NCBI RefSeq assembly: GCF_002994745.2
Contig: NC_037091.1
Coordinates: 54,235,612-54,299,611, forward strand
Length of the DNA stretch: 64,000 nucleotides
Direction of reading: 5' to 3'
From: Rosa chinensis
Lineage: Eukaryota; Streptophyta; Magnoliopsida; Rosales; Rosaceae
Part shown: piece by piece, positions 23,614 to 35,083 of the stretch
How the letters are laid out: the number at the start of each line of letters is the position of its first letter
How positions within the stretch are numbered: position 1 is the first letter of the stretch
The notes under the pieces: generated by a model
The model's input: only the letters and a program-made list of their open reading frames with translations
What the model was told of the DNA's origin: nothing
Database searches by the model: none
Made by a program: the position numbers and the translations under genes

Positions 23614-24959
23614 AAATCCACAAACCACCAAAACAATAAAGGAAATTTCGTTCATTAATGAACCTTGTGAGACTACTCACCTCGAAACTCCCGCTGCGTC
23701 TTCAATACAGAACAAAGCAGCCAAACCACCCAAAATAGCTGTCCAAAGAATACCTCGTCACGTACCTAAGGAATTACAGCTCTGATTCAGTTAACGAATC
23801 ACAATTTAATAAAGTTCGAATCCCCAAATCGAACCAAAATCTAAAGGTAATGCTAAATTTAGGCAAAACCACTTCCGAGACCTCCCAAAGTCTCCGGAAC
23901 ACTCCCACGATCGATGTGTCCAAACTACAAGTTGATCGGACGCTCAGATCCTCACGGATAGAATAAATTCACCGATATGAAACGGTAAAAATCATAACAA
24001 ATCCATACGAACTCCAAAATTTGCATATTATATATCGAAACCCTCGTATCAACGAGTAGAACATATATAATACCAGAAACAGTTCCTAATATGGCCGGAA
24101 CGCCTCCAGAACGCCTCCACAGGCGGTGGCGCACCGCCGCTGGCCAAAACTCATTATTTCCCAAAACTCCCAACATAAAAAATGTTCACCTAAGCATGCT
24201 TGTGAATTTTCATAACTAGCTTGAAGTCAGAAAAGAAGTATAAAGGATCGAAAACTGCCTCACAAGTTTTGAATTTTTGCTCAATCTGAGTTGAACTGAT
24301 TTCCACATAAATCGATCCAAACAAACACCATAGATCGATCTAGAAAGCTTCCACGAACCCAAAGAAGGAAACTTGAAGCCGTGCCGTCGTCGGAGCTAGG
24401 ATTTCTGGTCGGGTCCGAAATCACCTAACTTTGTCGACTTGCAGCACCGCCGTGGAGGAGGATCGCTGCTAGAGGATGCCAAAGGGACGACCAGAGCAAG
24501 GAGACGATCTGATCTGGATAGTTTCACCGCCAGAGCTCGCCGGAAAAGCCGGGTCAGATCTCCGGGTTCGGGTCGGGTCAGACGTGGGTGAGAAGAGAGA
24601 ACGAAGAGTTTCTGGTTTTGGAAACTTCCGAAAATAAAAATGGAAATTTCGGAAAACGGAAACCCCTATATATAGAACTTTCCAAATTTTCAAATGCTCA
24701 TAACTTTCTCATACGAACTCCGATTCTCGGGTTCAGCATGTCCACGAACTCGTATCGATGTGCTCTACAACTTTCATGAAGGAAGTTTTTGGAGAATCCC
24801 AACGAATAAAAAGTCAACCTTTGGCAACCCCCCTAAAACCATATTCTTCAATTAATTATTCGCCCGAAACACTTCCGCTCCATCCACGAGCCACGAAACC
24901 GTCCAATAACCACGAGCCATTGGAAAATAAATACGAATTTCCGGGGCATCACATTCATC

Positions 24960-25966
24960 ATCACTTGAATGCCAAGATTATGAATGTTATTTGGAAATTA
25001 AATATCCCTCCCAAGGCAAAAATCTTTGCCTGGCTGCTTGTGAGGGGTTGATTGAAAACTAAAGTAAGAATTGCTCGTTTTAATAACAGCTTTGATACCA
25101 ACTGTGATCTATGCCATTTCGGTTTGGAAGATATTAACCATTTATTTTGCTCTTGCCCCTATACTGCAAGAGTTTGGAATTTGTCTACACTCACTGCTGA
25201 TTCCAATCTTCCTTGCAATTTTAACAATATCTTTGATTGGTTTCATCAGATTTTTAACATTTCAAAAAATCTCACCTTTATTGAGAATGCTATTGTGCTT
25301 TGTTGGAAAATCTGGCAAGCTAGAAATAATCTCATCTTCAGGAACATATCTGCTAACCCGAACATGGTGCTGCATGCTGCAGCTGCAGCTGGGAATTCTT
25401 ATAGAGCTCACAATCCTTCCCACATGAAGAGCTCTGTTAACAACTATGGACTGATCAGGTGGCTTCCCCCCTCGGAGAACAAATTCAAACTCAATTTTGA
25501 TGGCTTTGTGAAGCATGATAGGATGGCTGTAGTTGGTTTCGTCATTAGAAACTATGCTGGCTCCCCTGTGGTGGCTGGAACTAGGAAGATTGGCTCCACT
25601 ACTGTTCTTGTGGCGGAGTGTAGCGCGCTCAAAGATGGTCTCCTCCATGCGCTACATCTCAACTGCTCTAAGATTCTAGTGGAGGGTGATTCAAAGCTAG
25701 TGATCGACTGTGTTAACAAGATTAGTGATCCTCCTTGGAAAATTTGTTCTCTTGTTCGTGACATCCAAGGCATCTCTAGTATGTTTGAGGAAATCTCTTT
25801 CTCTCATATTCCTCGTGAAGCAAATTTTGTGGCGGACGCAATTGCCTTCCTTGGACATCAATCTTCGAATGCGATTATATGGCAAGACAAACTTCCTCTT
25901 TTAGCTAGCTCGGCTTTTAATTTAGATCAATTTGATTTTAGTGTTGTTAGAGGCTTTGTGTTGTAA
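24960..25966 (+). pseudogene. LINE ORF2 C-terminus: zf-RVT and RNase H-like domain
   Basis: Coding sequence of the interrupted LINE resumes here with the zf-RVT segment (WKLNIPPKAKIFAWLL, then cysteines in CDLCHFGLEDINHLFCSCP). It then continues into an RNase H-fold domain of the RVT_3 type. All four acidic positions seem present: NFDG (about 25498), VAECSAL (about 25615), EGDSKL (about 25685) and VADAIA (about 25833). One stop codon interrupts it at 25049-25051. It ends at its own TAA (25964-25966), followed by the A-tail. The domain is well preserved compared with the reverse transcriptase. Confidence 0.85.
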
Positions 25967-25991
25967 TTTTCTTTTCCTCTTCAAAAAAAAA

Positions 25992-26008
25992 AACTTTATT
26001 CCAGGTTT
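25992..26008. repeat. Right target-site duplication of the LINE
   Basis: aactttattccaggttt, identical to 19823-19839. Confidence 0.9.
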
Positions 26009-26834
26009 CCATGAGCTCTAGGATAACCACTTTTATTAGTTAAAACACGGAAAATTTAGTGCCAAGTTACTATTTTTAACCTCTAAATAGAGTTAAAATG
26101 GCAGTGATGCACTTTGGCGGTTTGAAATGTAGACGGGCTCCCGCCTGGACAAAAGGCCCAAGCACAAACAATAAATATGGCCTCGAGCACAAGGCAGTGA
26201 GTGGATTACGGCTCAAGGCAGTTGTGCGTGAGGCTTGCAGTCCAGCACACATTTGGGCCTGTACACAGCCTAGGATAAGCACTTTTCTACTGGAACTTGA
26301 AATAGGGAAAAACTACTGCACATATTGAATGGGTGGAATTTGTGAGCTTAGCTGCTAGGAGTATGAGGCTACTTGATTTTCCTTTGGTTTGAAGCCTATT
26401 TGGTTAGGAGAACAGATTGCATATACCTTCCAAGTTCCAAGTTACTAGGTTTAACCTTCAATAGTCTGAAAATGATAATACTGCATACTCTTTTCATTTC
26501 TTAATGTGGATTGAGCATACAAAATGCTGCATTCATCAATGGTTTAGACTTGAGAATAACATCATCCCTACTCGAAAAGGTATCAACAGAAATTGAAACT
26601 AGTCATTCAATTCTGAACTTCTGTAATCCATGTTGATCAATTGATCTCAGTACAGTACTCATCTTGTGCATCTCTCTATACATGCATAGGACAGGATATA
26701 GTTTCTACTTGTCAATTTGGGCTGCTTGTATGACTGTATGGCCTAATTCAACGTTGCACTAAATCTGGTATAACCTCTAGGCTCTAGCTAGTAAAGAGAA
26801 AGTTTCAGTTCTACTGTGAGAATTCATGTACTAC
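26009..26834. other. Intergenic and 3' flank of the GDPD gene, no gene seen
   Basis: The last few hundred bases before 26835 probably include the 3' UTR of the minus-strand GDPD gene. No other feature is supported. Confidence 0.5.
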
Positions 26835-28869
26835 TCAGTCACAAACTGCCTCTGTGATCTCTTGAACAAGGTCAACAATCACTCCGTCTACACCCATCTG
26901 AAGTTGCATGTACACAGCCTTTACAATATTACTGCAAGTGCACAGGCATATAATTCGTTGTCAGATCAATGAGTTCTTGAGAAATTCTTGCATACAACGT
27001 GTATACAAGCACTTCTCACATCTGATGACCAACGTATAACTGGTTCTCAAGAGGCATAGTATGCAACCATTATATGAAAAAATTATTCGGAATTATGATC
27101 ACAGAAATTCAGGAAAGAAACATGAGCTTACTTTAGTTGGCCGTAAGTTAACAGGTGGATTTTTTCCCCTTGAATCCTGGTTACAGCTTCTGGATCTCCC
27201 AAGATAGCACTCACTTCTGAAACAATGCCTTGCAAACCACCTGCCAAGCACACCTTAACTGCTTCTCCCAAAGAGTTCTTTCTAGCATCAGCATACATTT
27301 GAGACCCTCCTTCAGTGAGAAAATATACCTGGAGATAATAGGTATATAGATTAACAAGTCAGTCACTGCGAAATTGTTCTATCTATTCAAAACACCAAGT
27401 TTGCATGAAAGGTGATCTACTTACAGGGTATCTGCTCTGCATTTTTCTTATCAAAAGAGCTGCATCAGGCTGAAAGGTTGAAAAGAAGATTGGTCTGCCC
27501 TTTGCATACTCATTTACCACCTGTTCAAACAATTTTCAGTAAAAAATGACCACCTATATGTTCAACATTGTATAACAAAGAGGTTGAAAACCCAGTTTCA
27601 ATTTCAATCCATTTTAACAATTTAGTGAAATCACCTATATGTATTGAAGTATTGAACATTGCAGAAGAAAGAGGTTGAAATACCCAATTTCGATTTGTGT
27701 TCTTCCAATAAGTGAACCTTAAGACAACAACTGTTACACATATAGACTATAGAGTAAAAAACAAGCATTGTTACCTGCAAGATTACTTGAAGAACATGCT
27801 TAAGCTGTCTCTCTGTGTAGACTATGTGATCATCAAACTTCAATTCCATATTAAATCCCAGCGAATGCTTGACTTTCTCAAACGCCTCTTGCAATGTGCA
27901 TAGGGGGGCATCCTTTTCCACCTTCCACTCAAAAAATGTTCCATCTTTCATTTTTCTGAACAGAGGCATTTTCACCTGAAAATTCATCGAATTATATTAG
28001 TTTACAGAACATCCACGGATACAAAAATTATCAATACGAAAACGAACAAATCAACATTGATGATGACCTCTCCAAGCTCTTTCTGGGGTCCATAGGAAAG
28101 AAATTCTGGTAGCTTAAGGTCTGTAACTCTCTTCTCAATGAAAAGACCCTGAAACCAAATTCCACACAAGATATCACATACGTTCAGATTACAGATTACA
28201 CTAATGAAAACAAGCAGATTAAATCAAGAACTTATGGGTTTAGAGAGATCGATCAAAAACCAACTAACCTTGTCCTCACTGACGATAAAGTTGTCATGAA
28301 AAATTACTGGACAGTCATCTTCCGTCACCTACAAAAGTAAATTCTGCTTACAGTAAAAGCAGTACTACTAAGAAAACAAACTGTGATCAAATGCATGAAG
28401 GTGCATCATGATTCTTGATTTTGTTTAGAAATTGGGAACCCAAAAGAAGTGCAAAGATTATGCTTTACCTGAACGTCGAACTCAACAAAATCAATTGGGA
28501 ATTGAGCAGCAGTATTGAAGGAGAGGATTGAGTTCTCTTTGATTCCTCTCATTCTGATATCAGAGGACTGCAACATGTTCATTCCATTTCCTCTGTGTCC
28601 TATCAATACCAACTTCGGCCATTTGTGTCTGCATTTTCTTTCTTCACTTTCATCATTCCCACCTATTCACAAAACCCAGAAACCCAAAACCCCAAAACCC
28701 AGAATCAAAATCTTTCTTGAAATTTAGAACAAGAATGCAGAGAGTGTAATGGATCACTAGGATTCTGACCTTGAGTCATCAATGGCGAGCAGAAGAAGGG
28801 TAATGTGGGATATTCTTGGACTTGGAGAAGCTTGGGAAAGAAGCAGAGCTGAAGCGCCTTGATAGCCAT
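26835..28869 (-). CDS. Glycerophosphodiester phosphodiesterase, GDPD1-like (downstream tandem copy)
   Basis: Eight exons on the minus strand: 28869-28770, 28662-28469, 28328-28269, 28148-28068, 27975-27775, 27520-27425, 27328-27132 and 26931-26835, giving 341 residues with all junctions GT-AG and in frame. The family hydrolyses glycerophosphodiesters to glycerol-3-phosphate and an alcohol, and in Arabidopsis the plastid member is induced by phosphate starvation. The GDPD domain shows LIGHRGNGMNMLQ with the catalytic HR pair, FVEFDVQ, CPVIFHDNFI with the second histidine, and MELKFDD. It closes with VYMQLQMGVDGVIVDLVQEI. The N-terminus (MAIKALQLCFFPKLLQ) differs from its neighbour and is hydrophobic and basic, as in a transit peptide. 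It is intact. Exons 3 to 7 have the same lengths as in the copy at 29381-31246. Confidence 0.93.
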
Positions 28870-28985
28870 TTGTGATTTCGTATTTGGAAAAACGTAAATT
28901 GCAAGCTTTGGAATTCAAGAAATGAATTTGGCTGAGAAAACAAACTGGGACATAATATAATTGCTTGGGCTAGGGGGTAAAGGGT

Positions 28986-28992
28986 TTTTATA
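28986..28992 (-). promoter_or_regulatory. Candidate TATA box of the downstream GDPD copy
   Basis: Minus-strand ttataaaaa lies about 117 bases before the start codon, immediately downstream of the heptamer array at 28996-29037. Confidence 0.5.
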
Positions 28993-28995
28993 AGG

Positions 28996-29037
28996 CGGTT
29001 CACGGTTCACGGTTCACGGTTCACGGTTCACGGTTCA
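28996..29037. repeat. Heptamer tandem array (cggttca x6)
   Basis: Six perfect copies directly upstream of the candidate TATA box of the downstream GDPD gene. Confidence 0.9.
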
Positions 29038-29380
29038 CTAAACTGAAATAACGGAAATAACAAACACATCCCAGAGAATTGTTTTTTAGAAATTTTCCCA
29101 GTTGCAGGTAACTTCCTTGTGCTCCAAATTTACATCTTCTGTTAACAAGTTAGGAGATCGATCATCTGTCTTGCGAACTAAAATTGAACTCGGAACTCGG
29201 TTTCCTAAAAGGAAACCATTTTAATACAACTAAATTTTGACGTAAGATTAATGCTACTATATAATACACAAGTTTGCTCCTCTAGGATTGACAATGTTGC
29301 ATCAACTCTGGTATCAGCCCCCAACAGAACAAAAGTTCGAGTTCAACTTCAAGTTCATGCATCTGCCCTCAATTCCTAGA

Positions 29381-31246
29381 TCAGTTGTTTGGATCAGAAA
29401 CTGCCTCGGTGATCTCTCCTACCAGATCAACAATCACTCCCTCAACACCCATCAGATGTTGCATATAAACTTTCTCTGGCACATTACTGCAAAGTCCACA
29501 TGAATCCCATTATTAATCGGACAAGTTCTTTACCGGAAAAATGAAAAACTCTAAAGAAAGCAGTTAGAGCTTACTTTAATTGGCCATAGGTTAGAAGGGA
29601 AAGGTTGGAGTCTTTAATCCTGGTTACTGCATTCGGATCTCTCAAGATAGCTCTCGCTTCGGACACAACTCCTTGCAAACCGCCAGCCATACACACCTTA
29701 ATTGCCTCTTCCAAAGAGTTCCTTCTAACATCTTTGTATATTTCGGACCCTCCATTGGTGAGGAAATATACCTGGAGAAATGACAGTTTTGACAAAGTGA
29801 ATTCGAACACCGATGAAAATGGCTCATTCAATCCTACTCAAAAGATTCATTTGCGCAGATTAATTTTTTCTTTTTCCACCTAAGAGGGCATATGGAATAG
29901 AAGGTGATCTTACTGGATAGGAGCTCTGCATTTTTCTGATCAACAGCACTATATCAGGCTGAAAGCTCGAAAACATGATTGGTCTATCCTTCGCATACTT
30001 GTTTATTACCTGCTCAAAAAGTTATAGAAGTTATTCTTACTGTATGTTTGTATAATAGGTCAAATTATTCTTATGCATACAAGGACAAGGCTATACTGGA
30101 TGAACAATTAAAAAGAGACTCAAATACACAAACTTTCATGTTTTACCCCAACAGATGAACATTGAGAAATTGTGCTGTAAAACAAGCCAAGTTTCTTATC
30201 GGACTAAATGGATACCTGCAAGACTACTTCAAGAACATGTTGGTGTTGTTTCTTATTGTACACAAACTGATCATCAAACTTCAGTTCTATATTGAAACCC
30301 ATAGAGTGGTCGACTTTCTCAAACACATCTTGCAATGTGCATAGGGGGTCATCCTTCTCTACCTTCCACTCAAAAATTGTCCCCTCTTTCGTTTTTCTAA
30401 ACATAGGGATTCCTGCCTGGACAAATATTGATCACAATGTACTACTTCTGTTAATAGAACATCAACATAAGCAAAGATTGGCAATTTGAAAATGAAAATA
30501 TCAACATTGATGATTACCTTTCCAAGTTCTTTCTGGGGTCCATATGAAAGAAATTCTGGCAAAGTAATGTCTGTAACTCTTTTCTCAACTAGAACACCCT
30601 GAAATCAAATTACAATTCAGGTAAACATTCTCACTGCACAGTCACAGTCCCGCTATGAAAACCGATAACAAAGATATGTAGGATTTATAGAACTAACATT
30701 CAACTCGGTAGCGATAAAGTTGTCATGAAAAATGACTGGACAGTCATCTTTGGTCACCTACACAGAAGGGTTTTTCGCTCAACCAACATGAAGAGCAAGA
30801 AAGCAGAACAGAAATGATGAAAATGAAGAGACACAATAATTAGTACTTGAACATCAAATTCAATGTAATCGATGGGGAATTGAGCGGCAGAGTTGAAGGA
30901 GCGAATTGAGTTCTCTTTGATGGATTTCATTCTGTCATCAGATGATTGCAACATGTTCATTCCGCTGCCTCTGTGTCCCATCACCACAAACTTTGGCCAT
31001 TTGAATCCGCATTTAGTTTCTACGCCTTCATCATGATCATTCACACCTACTCACAAAAACCGAAAAATAATTCATTTCTACACAATTAGCAACCCTCCAG
31101 CTAAAAAGGATGTATTTGATCCATTCAAATTTCTGACCTTGCGCTGACCATGGAGCTTTGATTAGGGCCAATGCAGCATTAATTTCCGAGACTTGGTCGA
31201 CATTGGGAACGTCCGAGACATACACAGCCTTGAGGGTCGTGGCCAT
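29381..31246 (-). CDS. Glycerophosphodiester phosphodiesterase, GDPD1-like (upstream tandem copy)
   Basis: Eight exons on the minus strand: 31246-31138, 31046-30847, 30757-30698, 30598-30518, 30416-30216, 30009-29914, 29771-29575 and 29486-29381, giving 349 residues. The start MATTLKAVYVSDVPNVDQ aligns with the N-terminus I know for Arabidopsis GDPD1 (MSLKAIHVSEVP), which supports this ATG over an in-frame one 36 bases upstream. Catalytic features are H61-R62 (GHRGSG), E99 and D101 (IEFDVQ), H114 (VIFHDNF) and E194 (NIELKFDD). The C-terminal part contains VYFLTNGGSE and VEGVIVDLVGEITEAV. It probably acts in plastids in phospholipid turnover and phosphate recycling, by orthology. It lies head to tail with the second copy, with 512 bases between stop codon and next start. 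No damage is visible. Confidence 0.94.
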
Positions 31247-31939
31247 TTTTGTCTTGCAAATTTGCAAATTTGCAAACTGCAAGTTTTGGAATTCAAAAGA
31301 AATGAGTGGAAATTAGAACACAGAAAGCTTGAGGAATCCATGGATAGTGATAATGGGTATTTAAAGTCTTAAATCCAACACGTAGAATGCCATTGCCAAC
31401 TAATTTGATCAAGAAACAATGATCAAAAGACTATCAAGATAGAATGTTCTATTTCAATGAGGCTTAATTTGGTTCTTGAATTTGCGGAGCTCTAAGCATG
31501 TCTCCCTTTCTTTTTGTTTCAATCCCCTAAATTTTTGGGCTACTTGCGGTTTCGGGTTTTTCCACAGGAATATGCTAGAAATTTTTAGATAGGGCGGCCG
31601 TACCATATGTCAGGTGTAATTGCTCAAAACTCATAAACTAGCTTGTGAAATTTTGAAACTACCATTCATTTATTAAGTGAAATATCCAAAACATCATTCT
31701 GCATGTGCATTGATTGATCAGCTCTACAAATACGTGCCACGGGTCTTCTACGTTTTTTTGGTTCCTTGATATAAACATTAATCTGGTAGTGACATTGATC
31801 TAGAAATAAGCAAGTAAACTATCAAAAGAGGAAAGAACTTTCTGTGGTATGTTCCTATGCGGAATCAAATCTAATTGAAAAGCAAGGTTCGACTTCGACT
31901 TAGTGGGTATAAAGGTTCACTTATGTAGGCCCTGTTTGG
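31247..31939. other. Upstream region of the GDPD pair
   Basis: The first 100 bases contain the repeated tttgcaaa motif (31254-31275). No further gene or clear TATA box is identified. Confidence 0.45.
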
Positions 31940-34480
31940 CAATGTATGTCCAAGCACACAAACAACGAAGTCGGGTGGTGGTCTGGTAAGGTTTCAGAAA
32001 GCAAAGCGCTACGCCAGGATTCCACTCTAGGAATAAGGTCATTCTTCTGGTATTGGGGTTTTTTATGTTGTTACAACAAGTTGAGAGCAGTGTCTGTTCC
32101 TTTGTGTTTGAGGGAGTTGGTGCGGCAGTCGAAGTTCAAGTGGCTTTGGTACCGGCTAGAGGAAAGAGACAGTATAACAACATTCAATAGCTTATGTCGA
32201 TCAGAGGTTAGGCTTGCTTCTCAAAGGTAGAATTCTTGGCCCCTAAAAGGAAAAAAAAAAAAAAAGATAAATTAGGCCACGTTTCTCGGGAGAGGCTGCC
32301 TTCTCTCAGGCGAGCAGTCGACTAGAAGTAGAAGACCGCTCTATGACGGGCTTCCCTATTTCTTGGGCTCTACCCGCTAGTCTACGCGCCTACCTTATAA
32401 TTGAAAAACGATGTTTCCAGCCGATTTAAAACTTGTAGTAAAAAAAAAAAGGCAATCAATTTGAATTAAAAAAAAAAAATAGTGAATCAAGATCTAGATA
32501 GATTCCTATCTTTATCTCTACTTGGGAAGCAAAGTAAGGCGGTGCAAGAGCAGGACATCTTTGACACCGTAGTTAAAGTCCTTTTCATAGTGAGTCCCAT
32601 GTGGTTAGATTTGTCAATGGATCGGATTTGGAGCAGATCGACCTAAAGCCTAACCCGTTTAGTAATAAAAAATTTCAACCCGACCTGCTCCGTCAATCCG
32701 GTGGATCGTTGATAGCTCAATCCAAATCCGTATTCACCTGATTAATGGATACCTGATCCGTTTATAATTACAAATATTTTCTAACTTTATATAGTAATAT
32801 TAAATTTTTATCATGATACCTCATAAAACATGAATAAAATATTAAAACAACATGAAGAGTATCGCCAAAAGTTGAATCACATTATCAAAATATTCCCTAG
32901 AATGATAAACTAAGGTAACTAATCTTTTCAAAAAAAAAAAACTAAGGTAACTAATATACTAAATTTCCAAAGTATTATTAATCTTTTGTATTTTCTATTT
33001 TTTAAAAATAATAACCTATTAATAAAAAAATAATATTTTATTATTATGAGAACGGACCGGATCAACCTAAATTAGGATTAACGGATCCAGATCATTAACG
33101 GATCAATGAATCAAATTTTCAATCCAAACACATCTACTAACCACGGATATAGAGTGGATCTAGATCAAAATTTGGTCCATTTACAAGTTTACCCATGGTG
33201 GCTTCTGTTAAAGGGAGAAGGGGAGTGGTGAGACAGGTGCCTTCACTTAAGCTAATTTTTTCTAGCGGAAGATACCAAGATAGATTAGAACGTTTTTCGT
33301 CTGGCCCTATCGGTGCGCTCATTCCGCCCAGAAGGGCACGGGAGAAGAACGGATCCAATACCAATCGTCCTAAAAAATGGTTCTAGACACTCTAGAATGC
33401 AGCAAAGGCATTCCAAAGTCTTTCTCTAAGTTGTCAGTTAAAGGGAAACCTCAAATAACACTAATCTCTCTAGGGCGGCTAGCCTACTATGGGCACCTGT
33501 AGGGATTAGTGCGTGAGACCACGATCCACAAAATAACACACGGGACTCACCAGAAATGAAGAGGGGAAACATAGCTTGTCACAGCGAGGCGAGGTTTGGA
33601 ACCTTATTGTGAGAGGGACTTCTCGTAAGCGAAACTTCTAGAGATGAGGCCTTTTGGCGAAGCTAAGTTAATCTCGGGCCACCAAACCCTGTAACTGATG
33701 AGAAGGTCTTCTGGAGTATAAGGAAGCGTGTACATTGTCAGTTTGTCACACTCCCTGCCTTCCAAAGGTGCCTAAAGGACGGGCCAAACGCAGCAGAGCG
33801 ATGACCCTGGAGCGGATTCCTCGCTAAGTCACTTCCTTTCTTTTTGTCTAAGAGGCTCGGGGAAGGAGGGCTCAAGTCTTAGGTGCTTGATGCCTTGATC
33901 TTTGCAGGCATAGCTAGTCCGTGTTTGTTTCCTTGATCAGTCTCTCTTCTTCGTTCCATCCCTCGTTTAGTACTAATAAAAAGGAAGGTGCTTGGGTGCC
34001 CTAAGTGGGGAATCCTCCCTTGACACTTTTTATCTTTTTCAAGTTGCGAATGAATAAGTCGGGATTCTCCGCTTCTTTCTCATCCCGGTTTGAATCGTTA
34101 TCGTTCATCTGGACCAAAAGCCTTAGTCCAGAGGAATGAAAGAGAATAAGCAAACTAGGCCCCACAATGTCCTCTCCCTTAACAAGCTAGACAGAGATCC
34201 CTGAGTTAAATAAACTTTTCACTTATGTTGGATCACGAATTAGACGGGCCATTCTTCATATTCTTCTTTCTAGAAGGAGGATCCAAAGCACTGATTCCGA
34301 AGAGTTGAGAACATTATAGAGAATATTATGTGGTGAGTCAGAGAATGTCAAACGGGGAGTGTCATTCACATAACTGATTGAAGCAATCCATAGAAGTGTA
34401 GATAACTAATGAAAAAGACATAGGTCCAATCATTCTTTCTCATTCAAGGTAGCTGCTTAGTCATTCGTTAAGCCTATTCT
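31940..34480. other. Possible mitochondrial DNA insertion (NUMT), interrupted by AT-rich DNA
   Basis: Blocks at about 31940-32590 and 33185-34480 are markedly less AT-rich than their surroundings and have the even composition of plant mitochondrial intergenic DNA (gcccagaagggcacgggaga, ctcatcccggtttgaatcg). Several short frames occur, but I recognise no mitochondrial gene. Between them lies an AT-rich stretch (about 32600-33180) full of 'gatcc/ggatc' words. Its ends read gtggttagat and atctactaaccac, an imperfect inverted pair. It may therefore be a later insertion. The organellar origin is an inference from composition and texture only. Confidence 0.4.
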
Positions 34481-34701
34481 ATCAAATAATACCCCAAAAT
34501 TCCTGTCATTAAGGTTAATGGTTAATATCTAGCTAGACATGCAACAAGATCAATGTAGCATTAGCAAAACATTTTTGACCAATGAAGTCTTTGCAATCAA
34601 GCACAATATAAGGAATTGGGCTCGATTAGAGGTTCATTTCTCTTAATGTGAAAAACAAAATTAAGTAAATTATGTTATTAAGACTTAAAGGGACGTAATA
34701 A

Positions 34702-34706
34702 TATGC
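34702..34706. repeat. Left target-site duplication of the first Copia element
   Basis: tatgc, repeated at 41608-41612. Confidence 0.85.
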
Positions 34707-34910
34707 TGTTTTAGGGAATTAGAAATTGAGAGAAAATCGTTGTGTATTCTCATTGATAATAGGGGTCTTTTTATATAGAGGATTACAATACATAGAGTCT
34801 GAATCATATAAGAAAAGATAATCTCTAGATTCTTCTAATTAAACCTTATTACCACTAGGTCAAGTAACCTAGAGTTTGGGCCAAACACAAATTAGAGATT
34901 TACTTGAACA
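34707..34910 (-). repeat. LTR (3' LTR in element sense)
   Basis: 204 bp, TG...CA ends, with a TATA-like tatata near 34772. It pairs with 41404-41607. Confidence 0.95.
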
Positions 34911-34919
34911 CTCCCCCTT
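34911..34919 (-). promoter_or_regulatory. Polypurine tract of the first Copia element
   Basis: Minus-strand aagggggag directly precedes the 3' LTR, the place where plus-strand DNA synthesis is primed. The second Copia element has the same tract at 59191-59199. Confidence 0.85.
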
Positions 34920-35083
34920 GTGTTGCCCAAACGTGGTGCTTCTCTCGTTGCCTCGCTAAAAACCTTGCCAAGTAACAAAAACCCAGTGGGACAAAAATAA
35001 CATCGGTCGAAGGGGAAAAAGAGCACAACACACCCTTCACGCTTCGAGACGAACATGTAGACATCTCCCCCTGATGACAACTA

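Larger units (their letters stand above)
21782..24949. mobile_element. Repeat-rich non-autonomous element inserted in the LINE
   Basis: The insert splits LINE coding sequence: zf-RVT sequence stops at about 21786 and coding for KIMNVIWKLNIPPK resumes near 24970. Its termini are tgtcacgccc on the left and ggggcatcaca on the right, inverted with two mismatches and obeying the TG...CA rule of LTRs. The left 82 bases are duplicated (21782-21863 and from 21864). Inside are a 90-bp tandem array, three 220-bp tandem units and a TATA-like box (ctatatata, near 24666). No coding capacity is seen. It may be a long solo LTR, a LARD, or a MITE-like DNA element. No target duplication could be matched with confidence. 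Confidence 0.7.
19840..25991 (+). mobile_element. 5'-truncated L1-type LINE, itself interrupted by an insertion
   Basis: The element is bounded by an exact 17-bp target duplication and ends in an A-tract (25984-25993, merging with the duplication), both hallmarks of target-primed reverse transcription. It carries the 3' half of a plant L1-clade ORF2: reverse transcriptase, zf-RVT region, and an RNase H-like domain. The endonuclease and ORF1 are absent, so it was truncated at insertion. A 3.2-kb element later inserted at about 21782-24949. Right after the left target duplication lies an inverted near-copy of the target site (19846-19862). Confidence 0.9.

Noticed and set aside
22421..23615. 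Open frames of 70-140 codons on both strands within the tandem arrays
   Set aside because: They exist because the 90-bp and 220-bp units are multiples of three or lack stops. The predicted proteins are simple repeats of the DNA unit with no domain.
31946..32230. 94-codon frame in the mitochondrial-like block
   Set aside because: No match to any mitochondrial protein I know. Best seen as a chance frame in transferred DNA.
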